Shown here: positions 42,155 through 51,199 of the stretch, piece after piece
Layout: every line of letters begins with the position of its first letter
Position numbering within the stretch: the stretch's first letter is position 1
DNA from: an uncultured Endozoicomonas sp.
Lineage (GTDB): Bacteria; Pseudomonadota; Gammaproteobacteria; Pseudomonadales; Endozoicomonadaceae
Assembly: GCF_947495845.1 (NCBI RefSeq)
Contig: NZ_CANMAO010000006.1
Coordinates: forward strand, 1-64,000
Direction: 5' to 3'
DNA: 64,000 bases
Made by a program: the position numbers and the translations under genes
The notes under the pieces: generated by a model
Seen by the model: the letters and a program-made list of their open reading frames with translations, nothing else
The model's database searches: none
What the model was told of the DNA's origin: nothing

Positions 42155-43936
42155 GTGGAAAGGCATAACAAGAAAAAGCAGTTTATCAGGCTGCTGAATT
42201 ATGGCAGACCCTATAAAAGCAAACTGCTTTTCAGTTTGCTGCTTATGTTGCTGGGAACCGGAGCTTCACTCTATGCCCCGGTGATAATGAAGACGTTTAT
42301 TGATGACCATGTGGTTCCCCGCAGCTGGGACTCGAATGCGCTGTTGTTGCTGGCAATCGGCTTTATGGGGATGTCTCTTATCGCCGCAGTGATGAGCTGG
42401 TTTGAAGCAATCTTGTTTCAAAAAGTGGCGCTATCGGTTGTACACGATATTCGTCGTCAGGTATTCAATCACCTGTTTCGTTTGCCAATGGTCTTTTTTG
42501 ATCGGGAGCCAGTCGGCAAGCTGGTTTCCAGGGTGACGAACGACACAGAAACTGTGCGTGATCTGTTCGTTCAGGCATTGCCTGATACCATACAAGGGGT
42601 TGTGACGATTATTGGCGTCATTATTGCGATGTTTTTGCTGGATGTCCGGCTGGCACTGTTTTGTCTGGGGATTTTGCCGGTCATTATCGGGTGTATTTAT
42701 CTTTATCAGAAATACAGCCATCCGGTGTTTCATGCATCCCGTGCCGTGCTGAGCGACATTAATACCCGGATTAATGAATCCATACAGGGTATGTCGGTCA
42801 TACAGGTTTTACGACAGCAGAAGCGTGTAAGTCAGCAGTTTGAAGATACCTGCGAAGAGTATAAGCAGATTCAGAACAAGCTGGTCATCATTAATGGCGT
42901 ATTGTTGCGTCCGATGGTGCACTTCGCTTCCATGATTGCCCTGGCATTATTGGTGGGAGGTTTTACTGGTCAAGCGCTGAACGGACCGGTTGAGATCGGT
43001 TTACTCTATGCCTTTATAAACTACCTTGATCGTATGTTTGAGCCGCTGACGCATATCACCATGCAAATGCAGGTATGGCAGCAGTCAGTAGTGTCTGCAG
43101 AAAGAGTGTTTCTGCTGATGGACGAACCAGTAGAGCACAGACCTGAGCATCCAGGTGGTAAAGCCATTCAGCAGGGGCGCATCGAGTTTCGGGACGTTGA
43201 GCTTTCTTATGATGGTGTGAACAAGGCACTGGACGGTATCAGTTTTACGGTAGAACCGGGGCAGTTTGTAGCGCTGGTGGGCCATACCGGTAGTGGTAAA
43301 AGCTCCATTGTTAACCTGTTGATGCGTTTCTATCAGTATCAGAAAGGCTCGGTATTTGTGGATGATCAACCGTTGTCTTCTTTTTCTGAAAAGGCCTTGA
43401 GAGACAGCCTTGGTCTGGTTTTTCAAGAGCCTTTTGTGTTTCAGGGCAGCATTTCCGAGAATATCCATCTGGGCAAAGAGGAGATATCGGAACAGCAAGC
43501 AAAAGAGGCAGCCAGTCTCGTGCAGGCATCAGGCTTTATAGAGCAGCTTCACGATGGCTATGAAGAAAAAATGGGAGAACGTGGTCAGTCATTGTCCAGT
43601 GGTGAAAAGCAACTTCTGTCGTTTGCCAGAACTCTGGCTCAAGACCCTGCGATTCTGATTATGGATGAGGCGACGGCCAATGTTGATAGCGAAACAGAAC
43701 TGGCCATCAAACAGTCGTTGTTTACTCTCAGACAGAGCAGAACGACGTTAGCTATCGCCCACAGGCTGAATACCATTGAAGATGCCGACCTGATTCTGGT
43801 AATGGAGCGCGGAAAGATTGTGCAGCGTGGGACCCACGAATCCCTACTGAAAGAAACAGGGTTATATCAGGATATGTTTAAGGCTCAGCAGGATGTTGTT
43901 GCTGAAGAAACAGGGGCACTCTCGATGGCTGGGTGA
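42155..43936 (+). CDS. mdlB: ABC exporter half-transporter, MdlB/SmdB-like
   Basis: A 593-residue partner of the previous gene, starting at GTG 42155 after AAGGAAG. Six transmembrane helices are followed by an ATPase with Walker A GHTGSGKSS, Walker B ILIMDEATANVD (catalytic Glu present) and the normal switch His (AIAHRLNTI). The signature is atypical: LSSGEKQLLSFARTL. So MdlB supplies the active Walker motifs and MdlA the good signature, a coherent one-active-site heterodimer. The stop codon lies inside a GGTGACC triplet repeat. Confidence 0.92.
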   Translation: MERHNKKKQFIRLLNYGRPYKSKLLFSLLLMLLGTGASLYAPVIMKTFIDDHVVPRSWDSNALLLLAIGFMGMSLIAAVMSWFEAILFQKVALSVVHDIRRQVFNHLFRLPMVFFDREPVGKLVSRVTNDTETVRDLFVQALPDTIQGVVTIIGVIIAMFLLDVRLALFCLGILPVIIGCIYLYQKYSHPVFHASRAVLSDINTRINESIQGMSVIQVLRQQKRVSQQFEDTCEEYKQIQNKLVIINGVLLRPMVHFASMIALALLVGGFTGQALNGPVEIGLLYAFINYLDRMFEPLTHITMQMQVWQQSVVSAERVFLLMDEPVEHRPEHPGGKAIQQGRIEFRDVELSYDGVNKALDGISFTVEPGQFVALVGHTGSGKSSIVNLLMRFYQYQKGSVFVDDQPLSSFSEKALRDSLGLVFQEPFVFQGSISENIHLGKEEISEQQAKEAASLVQASGFIEQLHDGYEEKMGERGQSLSSGEKQLLSFARTLAQDPAILIMDEATANVDSETELAIKQSLFTLRQSRTTLAIAHRLNTIEDADLILVMERGKIVQRGTHESLLKETGLYQDMFKAQQDVVAEETGALSMAG

Positions 43937-43994
43937 CCGGTGACCGGTGACCATAAGTACCAGGGAATTGTTGTCAGGGAATCGTTGTCAGGGA
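43932..43994 (+). repeat. two short tandem repeats spanning the mdlB stop
   Basis: GGTGACC occurs three times head to tail (43932-43952), with the mdlB TGA in the first unit. A 14-base unit CAGGGAATTGTTGT follows (43961-43974), repeated with one change (43975-43988) and partly a third time. It occupies the gap before the second pepF. Confidence 0.85.
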
Positions 43995-44029
43995 AGGCAG
44001 CTACAGAAAAATACAGAGAAAAAATAACA

Positions 44030-45838
44030 ATGAAATTATCAGTAAAATCCGATGAGTCCATTCCTGTCTGGGACAACGCCGGTATTTATTCCGGACTAGA
44101 CGACGCTCAAATTGAGCAGGATATTGACACTATCGACGCCCAGATTACAGAGCTTTCAGAGGTTGTGAAAAGCCTTAAGACCAATTCTTCTGTTAGCCAG
44201 ATTAGTACGGCGTTATGCATTTACAGTCAGGCTTATATTTTAGAGATGACGGTTTATGTGTATGCGGAGTCCGCTACCAGCGTGAATACCCGTGATGAAG
44301 TGGGTGCAAAGCTATCGGTAAGGATGACTGAGTACGAATCAACGCTGGAGCAACTATTTCAGCAGATAAAGTCGGTTGTCCTCAAGTTATCAGAGCCTGA
44401 AAAACAACAGTTGTTTGCAGAACCTGAGTCGACTCAGTTTGCTTTCCTGTTTGAGCAGGAAGCAAAGAAAAGTGATTTTGACCTTAGCGTAAAAGAAGAA
44501 GTCACTTTGGCCGCGATGTCTTCGGACGGTTTACATGGTTGGGGGCGTTTATACAGTGAATTGTCAGGCAACATCCGTTGTGTTGTTGATGGAAAAGAAC
44601 TTGGGCTGGCTTCGGCTTTTAATCTCACTTGTGATCACGATGCAGAAAAACGATTGAAGGGCTGGCAGGCCATTCAGGATGCCTGGCGCACAAGAGAGGA
44701 AACAGCGGCGGCTATTTTGAATGCGATTAATGGCTGGCGTTTTCAGGAGCGGAAACTGCGCTCTGAGACGAAGCCACTCCATTATCTGGATGTTACCTGC
44801 TTTGATCAGCGCATTGAACGGCAGACGCTGGATACTTTAATGTCTGCTACACGGCAGCGTCGATCTTTAGGGCACAGGGCGCTAGTGGGAATGGCAAAAG
44901 GCCTTGGCCTTGAAAAGCTGGGGCCGCAGGATATTCTGGCGCCTTGCCCCATTGAATCTGATGCTGACAGTTACTATGGCTTTGCCGATGCATTAAATCT
45001 GGTTGCAAAAGCCTTTGACGGGTTTGATCCGGACATGGGTGATTTCGCCCGTATGATGTACGACAAAGGATGGATTGATGCCAAAGCATCGGATAACCGT
45101 GAAACCGGAGGCTACTGCACGTCTTTTGCAAGTGTTCGTGAGCCGAGAATTTTTATTACCTGGGATGGTTCTATAAAGGATGTCATAACTCTGGCTCATG
45201 AGCTTGGGCACGCATGGCATGAGTGGATACTTCGAGACATACCTTATTTTGAATGTGAGTATCCTCATACGCTGGCAGAAACAGCCAGTATTTTTGCAGA
45301 AACTATTGTCAGAGATGAATTGTTTAAACAGGCTCAATCGGATCGGGAAAAACTGCAAATTGCCTGGGAAGATGCTGAAAGTGCTGCTTCATTTCTGGTG
45401 AATATTCCTGCGCGTTTCGAGTTTGAAAAACGATTAACAGAAGCCCGGCGGGAAGGTTATGTGCCAGCGTCTGAGTTGTCGCAAATGATGACGGACAGCT
45501 GGGAAGTCTGGTATGGCGAGAGTTTGTCTGGTTATGACTCCATGTTCTGGGCCAGTAAAGGTCACTTCTCTATTTCAGAGTTGGCGTTTTATAACTACCC
45601 CTATCTGTTTGGTTATTTGTTCAGCTTGGGTGTGTATGCGCAGAAAGACAAACAGGGCAGTAATTTCAGGCGTCAGTATTTAGATATTCTAAAAGACACA
45701 GGACGTATGACTTCGGAAGCATTGATACAGAAACACTTGGGTAAAGATATAAGAAACCCGGAGTTCTGGCATGAAAGTCTGGATATAGTCGATAGGCTGA
45801 TATCTCGATTTGAGTCATTGCTTGGAAATAGTGCCTGA
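44030..45838 (+). CDS. pepF: M3-family oligoendopeptidase F (second copy)
   Basis: A 602-residue paralogue of the first PepF, with the same architecture: VITLAHELGHAWHEW (His390, Glu391, His394), LAETASIFAETIV, SGYDSMFWASKGHFSI and FYNYPYLFGYLFSLGVYAQK. I start at 44030 because MKLSVKSDESIPVWDNAGIY aligns with the first copy's start; the upstream extension is made of tandem repeats. The two copies are clearly diverged along their length, so this is an old duplication with likely different peptide preferences. The stop overlaps an ATG of the M13 gene frame. Confidence 0.94.
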   Translation: MKLSVKSDESIPVWDNAGIYSGLDDAQIEQDIDTIDAQITELSEVVKSLKTNSSVSQISTALCIYSQAYILEMTVYVYAESATSVNTRDEVGAKLSVRMTEYESTLEQLFQQIKSVVLKLSEPEKQQLFAEPESTQFAFLFEQEAKKSDFDLSVKEEVTLAAMSSDGLHGWGRLYSELSGNIRCVVDGKELGLASAFNLTCDHDAEKRLKGWQAIQDAWRTREETAAAILNAINGWRFQERKLRSETKPLHYLDVTCFDQRIERQTLDTLMSATRQRRSLGHRALVGMAKGLGLEKLGPQDILAPCPIESDADSYYGFADALNLVAKAFDGFDPDMGDFARMMYDKGWIDAKASDNRETGGYCTSFASVREPRIFITWDGSIKDVITLAHELGHAWHEWILRDIPYFECEYPHTLAETASIFAETIVRDELFKQAQSDREKLQIAWEDAESAASFLVNIPARFEFEKRLTEARREGYVPASELSQMMTDSWEVWYGESLSGYDSMFWASKGHFSISELAFYNYPYLFGYLFSLGVYAQKDKQGSNFRRQYLDILKDTGRMTSEALIQKHLGKDIRNPEFWHESLDIVDRLISRFESLLGNSA

Positions 45839-45882
45839 TGAATACACAGGCATTAAGGATAAAGGCATTTAGGAGTAAGCCT

Positions 45883-47946
45883 ATGAAGTTTACGATGCTA
45901 GCGGCAACCATTGCTGGTTCAGTGTTTATGGCTGGCTGTGCTGTCAGCTCTAATGATGCGATGACCAAGAGCAGTAATGACATTACCCGTGTCGCTGAGG
46001 TCTCGGGCATTGAGTATGAGAACATGGACTCGACGGTCCGCCCGCAGGATGATTTTTACCGTTATGTGAATGGTCAGTGGCTGGATACCACCGAGATTCC
46101 GAAAGATAAATCCCGTTATGGGTCATTCAGTAAACTGTATGAGGCGTCACAAGAGGCTCTGCGTACAGTGCTGGAATCGGCGGAAGAAAATAGGCGTACA
46201 ACGACCGATAACGATGCCCGAAAACTTGGTGATTTTTACGCCAGCTATATGGATGAAGCACGCATTAATGAGTTAGGCATCGCGCCTTTGAATGATGAGT
46301 TGTCACGGATTGCAGATATAGAAGCGCATGAAGAGCTGCCAGGCGTTCTGGCAGAATTGGGCGCAAAAGGCATTACTACTCCATTAGGCTGGTACGTTAA
46401 TAACGATGCACGACAGTCAGAGATTAATGCGCTCTATGTGTATCAGTCCGGTTTGGGTTTACCTGATCGGGATTATTATCTGAAAGGGGATGAACGATCT
46501 GAAAAGATCCGTAGTCAGTATCTGGATTACATTACAGCACTGTTCACTCTGGCTGGGCAGGCTGATCCTGAAAAATCAGCCAGTAAGATATTAGCGTTGG
46601 AAACCAGAATCGCAGGCGTTCAATGGAGTCAGGTTGAACGGCGTGACCCGATTAAAGCCTACAATAAAATGACGGTAGCGGATGCGAATCAATTGGTCGG
46701 TGATTTTAATTTTTCAGACTACTTGCAAGGTTTTGGCGTTGATGTTGATCAGGTGATTGTTCGCCAGCCAAGCTATCTGGAGAAGTTGTCAGTTATTATT
46801 GGCGACACCGATCTATCCACTTGGAAGGTTTATCTCGTCTTTCATACACTGAATGATTACGCATCGTCTCTGAGTGAGTCTTATGCGAATGCCCGATTTG
46901 ATTTTTATGGCAGAACGCTAAGAGGAATTGAAGAGCCTTCACCACGTTGGAAGCGCGGTGTAAATGCGGCTGATGACGTATTAGGTGAATTATTAGGCAA
47001 GGAGTATGTAAAAACCTACTTCCCACCGCAAGCCAAAGCCAGAATGTCGACGTTGGTGGACAACGTTATTGATGGTTTTGAGGCTTCGATTGATGACTTA
47101 CCCTGGATGAGCGAGCCAACCAAGTTTGCCGCTAAAGTCAAACTGAGTAAGTTTACACCGAAGATTGGTTATCCCGATCAATGGCGCGATTACTCGACTT
47201 TGGAGATAAAACCGGATGACCTAGTTGGCAACTTTATGCGATCAAGCCAATGGCAGTATGAAAAAATGGCAGCCAAAGCCGGCAAGCCGGTGGATCGCAG
47301 TGAGTGGTTTATGACACCACAGACAGTGAACGCCTATTACAACCCGGTCAATAACGAAATTGTATTTCCTGCAGCCATTCTTCAACCACCCTTTTTCAAT
47401 CTGGCAGCGGATGATGCGGTCAATTATGGCGCCATTGGGGCTGTTATTGGCCACGAACTGGGGCATGGGTTTGATGATCAGGGCGCTAAGTATGATGGTG
47501 ATGGCAATTTGAGAAACTGGTGGGGTGATGAAGACCTTGAGCAGTTTAAAGCTCGTGGAGCCAAGCTGGTGGATCAATACAATGCCTTCAAACCTTTTGA
47601 CGATATGAGCATTAATGGACAGCTGACGCTGGGTGAAAATATTGGCGATTTAGGCGGTTTGAGTGTTGCCTATAAAGCTTATCAATTGTCACTGAGCGGT
47701 AAAGAATCTCCGGAAATCGATGGTTTTACCGGTGAACAGCGCTTCTTTATGGGCTGGTCGCAGATCTGGCGAATCAAGACTCGTGAGCAGGCACTTCGAC
47801 AGCAATTGGTCGTTGATCCGCATTCACCGGGTGAGTATCGAGCCAAAGCCGTATTGTCCAACCTTGATGAATTTTATGAAGCATTTGAGGTGGAAGAAGG
47901 TGATGGAATGTATCGCAAGCCAGAAGATCGGGTCAGGGTCTGGTGA
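45883..47946 (+). CDS. M13-family (neprilysin/PepO-like) lipoprotein endopeptidase
   Basis: A 687-residue zinc endopeptidase. The start MKFTMLAATIAGSVFMAGC is a lipoprotein signal with lipobox FMAGC and has AGGAG at the right spacing; an upstream ATG at 45838 would hide it. M13 blocks: DDFYRYVNGQWLDTTEIP, the NAYYNPVNNEIVFPAAILQP substrate loop, HELGHGFDDQGAKYD (His524, Glu525, His528), and ENIGDLGGLSVAYKAY with the third ligand Glu, ending VWF-type tail in variant form (RVRVW). It would act in the periplasm on peptides up to about 40 residues, outside the membrane crossed by the exporter. Confidence 0.93.
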   Translation: MKFTMLAATIAGSVFMAGCAVSSNDAMTKSSNDITRVAEVSGIEYENMDSTVRPQDDFYRYVNGQWLDTTEIPKDKSRYGSFSKLYEASQEALRTVLESAEENRRTTTDNDARKLGDFYASYMDEARINELGIAPLNDELSRIADIEAHEELPGVLAELGAKGITTPLGWYVNNDARQSEINALYVYQSGLGLPDRDYYLKGDERSEKIRSQYLDYITALFTLAGQADPEKSASKILALETRIAGVQWSQVERRDPIKAYNKMTVADANQLVGDFNFSDYLQGFGVDVDQVIVRQPSYLEKLSVIIGDTDLSTWKVYLVFHTLNDYASSLSESYANARFDFYGRTLRGIEEPSPRWKRGVNAADDVLGELLGKEYVKTYFPPQAKARMSTLVDNVIDGFEASIDDLPWMSEPTKFAAKVKLSKFTPKIGYPDQWRDYSTLEIKPDDLVGNFMRSSQWQYEKMAAKAGKPVDRSEWFMTPQTVNAYYNPVNNEIVFPAAILQPPFFNLAADDAVNYGAIGAVIGHELGHGFDDQGAKYDGDGNLRNWWGDEDLEQFKARGAKLVDQYNAFKPFDDMSINGQLTLGENIGDLGGLSVAYKAYQLSLSGKESPEIDGFTGEQRFFMGWSQIWRIKTREQALRQQLVVDPHSPGEYRAKAVLSNLDEFYEAFEVEEGDGMYRKPEDRVRVW

Positions 47947-47952
47947 TACATT

Positions 47953-47982
47953 AAGGATGTGTTCTGAAAGGATGTGTTCTGA
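47953..47982 (+). repeat. 15-bp exact tandem duplication after the M13 gene
   Basis: AAGGATGTGTTCTGA at 47953-47967 is repeated exactly at 47968-47982, six bases after the stop codon. Confidence 0.9.
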
Positions 47983-48019
47983 AATAACTTCCATATTTCA
48001 ATTATCGTTATCCGTAAGT

Positions 48020-48040
48020 CGGTAACCCAATGGGTTGCCG
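48020..48040. terminator. hairpin between the M13 gene and the RND gene
   Basis: CGGTAACCCA (48020-48029) pairs with TGGGTTGCCG (48031-48040), including one G-T pair, with a single-base loop position. No T-tract, so termination is uncertain. Confidence 0.4.
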
Positions 48041-48130
48041 GCAGTCAGCCCGGAGTATGGGAGCGAGATGGAAAGTAACTGTCACGTACAATATATCTTT
48101 CGATATTTATAAAAAAGAACAGCAAATGAT

Positions 48131-51100
48131 ATGAATTTAACCCGTTTTTCTATTCAGAACCCAACAGTCATTGCAATTGCTGTTGCACTGACCTTTGTGT
48201 TTGGGTTTCTCAGTATACGACAGTTGCCTATTCAGCTGTTTCCAGATATCGAACGGCCCAGCTTGTCTGTTGAAGTGTTCTGGCGGGCTGCGGCCCCGGA
48301 AGAGATGGAATCGGAAATTACTGATCCTCTTGAGCAGGCCCTGAAAGGCCTTCCCGGGCTGAAGGTTATGGAAAGCAATTCAGGGAATGGCCGGGTAGAA
48401 GTCGAGATGGTATTTGCCCTCAGCACAGATATGCAAAAGACCTTGCTGGAGGTGATTAATCGACTGAATCGAGTGTCCGGCTTACCGGAGAATATTCGTG
48501 GGCCTTTTGTAAATAATCGAGGCAGTAACGATAGTCTGACCTGGTTCTTTCTCCAGCAATTACCTGGTAATGATCGTTCAATTCAAAGCTATCAGGGTCT
48601 GATTGATTCCCGTGTGAAACCGGCTCTGGAAAGTATACCCGGTGTTGCCGGTGTTGCAGTCAGAGGAGAAGGTGAACAGCAGCTTGATGTGATTTTTGAT
48701 CCATGGCGGGTAGCTGAATTGGGCGTCACCATTCCGGAATTGGCATCCCGTGTGGCAACTGGATTTGATATTTCCGGAGGCACTCTGAATATTGGGCGTC
48801 GGGAGTATAAGCTGCGCTTGGCAGGTAAGTATGAAATTGACCAATTGGGTGAAATGGTCGTTGCCTGGCGCGAAGGGAAGCCGGTTTACCTTCGTGATCT
48901 GGCGGAGATATCCCTCTCCCGCGGTAAAGAACGGACGTTAAGAATTCAAAATGGTAACCCCGCTATTGGTATGCAAGTGTTCAAAGAATCCGGTGCTAAT
49001 GCGCTGGAGGCTTTGCTGGCCATTAAGTCTGAAGTAAAGAAACTAAATCAGGATGTGTTAGAAGCGGAAGGTGTCAAGATGGTTCAGTCTTTTGATGCCT
49101 CTGTTTTTATCCAGCGAGCTTTGGATATGGTGAGCACCAATTTACTGTTTGGTATTTTGCTGGCTATTGCGGTGCTGTGGTGTTTTCTACGACGATGGCG
49201 TGCAACGCTGATGATTGCCATGTCGATTCCTGTTTGTTTGATGATCACACTCGGCATTCTGTACATAACTGGTCGTACACTGAACGTCATCTCTCTGGCC
49301 GGCCTGGCATTCTCGGTTGGTATGGTGCTTGATGCGGCAATTGTTATGCTGGAAAGTATTGTCCGGCAGCGGGAGCGTAACAATGCTTCCCCTGTTCAAG
49401 CCGTTGAGCAGGCGTCATCAAAAGTATGGGGTGCATTGTTGGCATCAACCCTGACAACCATCGCTATCTTTTTGCCAGTGATGCTGCTGAACGATGTGGA
49501 AGGTCAGTTATTTTCAGATCTGGCTCTGACCATTGCGGTTTCTGTGGCTGTGTCATTGGTGATCGCCATGACCGTACTGCCAACGGCAGCTGCGCGCTGG
49601 CTACCAAAGCAAGAATTTAAAGATCACTACCAGCCCACCTGGCAGCGAATCAGTGAAAGGATAATCAGGCTCACATCAACTAACCGGCGTCGTGTTGTGT
49701 TGATTGTCGTGCTGATGGGAATTCCAATCATAATGACTCGGGTCGCTATGCCAAGAATGGACTATTTGCCCGAGGTAAAACGGGATGCAGTGGACGTATG
49801 GTTCAACTTCTCTCCGGGTACCAGTGTCGCATCGGTAAAAGAGGAAGTGGTGCCATTATTAATTAATCGTCTCAAACCCTATATGGACGGAACAACTGAG
49901 CCAGCATTAAAGAATTATTATTTTATTCTCTGGCCCGGTGGCGCCACCATGGGAGTTCGGGCTAAAGACCAGTCTCAGGTCAGCGCTCTGGAGCAATTGG
50001 TTCGGCAAGATATTGTAAGCAATATACCCGATACGAGAGCCTTTGCCAGACAGGGAAACTTGTTTGGTAACTACGGTAATGGTAATGGCGTTAACCTGGA
50101 TTTACAGGCCGATAATCTTCCGGCGCTGTATGAGGTAGCAAGGCGCGCAATGGGGCTTATTGAAAAAGAGATGCCTGGTAGTGATGTTCGACCGTTTCCT
50201 GGTTTGGATTTCACCGCTCCTGAGCTCAGGCTTTTGCCAAATGATCGTCGTTTATCTGAAGTTGGATGGTATCGAAGTAATCTGTCGTCAGTGGTGCAAA
50301 GCCTGGGGGAGGGTATTCATCTAGGTGAATACTTTGATGGGCAGGAAAGCCTGGACATCATTATGCGGGGTAGTGATATCCGGTCTCCTCAGATGTTGGA
50401 AATGACGCCGCTGATGACACCCTCCGGATTTGTAATTCCTCTGGGGGAAGTTTTGTCGGTTGAGTCGCGGTTAGGGCCTGAAAGTATTCGTCGGGTGGAT
50501 CAGCGCAGATCGCTGACATTGTCTATTTCACCGGCTGAAAACATGACGCTGGAAGAGACACTTAAGGCGGTGGAGGAAAAAATTCTGCCCGTGGTGACTG
50601 AATGGATGCCGGCTGGTGGGCAGATTAAGATTTCCGGTAATGCGGATAGCCTTAATCAGGCCATTGATAATCTGCTGGAGATTTTCCTTTTCGCCTTGTT
50701 GATTCTGCTGATTTTATTGTGGGGGCTGTTCAGGTCATTGCGAGATACGTTGCTGGTTATTCTGACATTGCCATTGGCGACAGTGGGTGGGTTGCTGGCT
50801 ATTCACCTGTTAAATAGCGTCTCTTCCCAACCCATGGATTTATTGACCATGGTTGGCTTTATTATCTTGCTTGGGTTAGTTGTCAACAATGCCATTTTGT
50901 TGGTTCATCAGGCCCGGAGTGGTGAAGCAGAAGGACTATCGAGAGCAGAAGCTGTACAGCAGGCACTGGTTACCCGGATGCGCCCTATTTTTATGACCAC
51001 CCTCACCAGTATTTTTGGCATGTTGCCACTGTTGCTGACGCCGGCTACGGGAAGTGAAATTTACCGGGGTCTGGCGGCCGTGATTATTGGCGGTATGATT

Positions 51101-51199
51101 ATCAGCACCTTGTTTACCTTGATTCTGCTACCTGCCCTGTTACGTATGGGAGAAACGAATGTGACCAAGGGAGTGGCTCTGCCAGAGGCTCGAGTATGA
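48131..51199 (+). CDS. RND efflux transporter (HAE1/AcrB-like)
   Basis: A 1022-residue inner-membrane pump. The start NLTRFSIQNPTVIAIAVALT followed by LPIQLFPDIERPSLSVEVFW is typical of RND permeases. Transmembrane helix 4 carries the proton-relay acidic residue in GLAFSVGMVLDAAIVMLESI. The second half repeats the fold and ends with LTMVGFIILLGLVVNNAILL and TSIFGMLPLLL. It works with the adaptor encoded next and an outer-membrane channel that is not in this window. Gene order pump-then-adaptor is the reverse of acrAB. The next ATG overlaps by four bases. Confidence 0.94.
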   Translation: MNLTRFSIQNPTVIAIAVALTFVFGFLSIRQLPIQLFPDIERPSLSVEVFWRAAAPEEMESEITDPLEQALKGLPGLKVMESNSGNGRVEVEMVFALSTDMQKTLLEVINRLNRVSGLPENIRGPFVNNRGSNDSLTWFFLQQLPGNDRSIQSYQGLIDSRVKPALESIPGVAGVAVRGEGEQQLDVIFDPWRVAELGVTIPELASRVATGFDISGGTLNIGRREYKLRLAGKYEIDQLGEMVVAWREGKPVYLRDLAEISLSRGKERTLRIQNGNPAIGMQVFKESGANALEALLAIKSEVKKLNQDVLEAEGVKMVQSFDASVFIQRALDMVSTNLLFGILLAIAVLWCFLRRWRATLMIAMSIPVCLMITLGILYITGRTLNVISLAGLAFSVGMVLDAAIVMLESIVRQRERNNASPVQAVEQASSKVWGALLASTLTTIAIFLPVMLLNDVEGQLFSDLALTIAVSVAVSLVIAMTVLPTAAARWLPKQEFKDHYQPTWQRISERIIRLTSTNRRRVVLIVVLMGIPIIMTRVAMPRMDYLPEVKRDAVDVWFNFSPGTSVASVKEEVVPLLINRLKPYMDGTTEPALKNYYFILWPGGATMGVRAKDQSQVSALEQLVRQDIVSNIPDTRAFARQGNLFGNYGNGNGVNLDLQADNLPALYEVARRAMGLIEKEMPGSDVRPFPGLDFTAPELRLLPNDRRLSEVGWYRSNLSSVVQSLGEGIHLGEYFDGQESLDIIMRGSDIRSPQMLEMTPLMTPSGFVIPLGEVLSVESRLGPESIRRVDQRRSLTLSISPAENMTLEETLKAVEEKILPVVTEWMPAGGQIKISGNADSLNQAIDNLLEIFLFALLILLILLWGLFRSLRDTLLVILTLPLATVGGLLAIHLLNSVSSQPMDLLTMVGFIILLGLVVNNAILLVHQARSGEAEGLSRAEAVQQALVTRMRPIFMTTLTSIFGMLPLLLTPATGSEIYRGLAAVIIGGMIISTLFTLILLPALLRMGETNVTKGVALPEARV

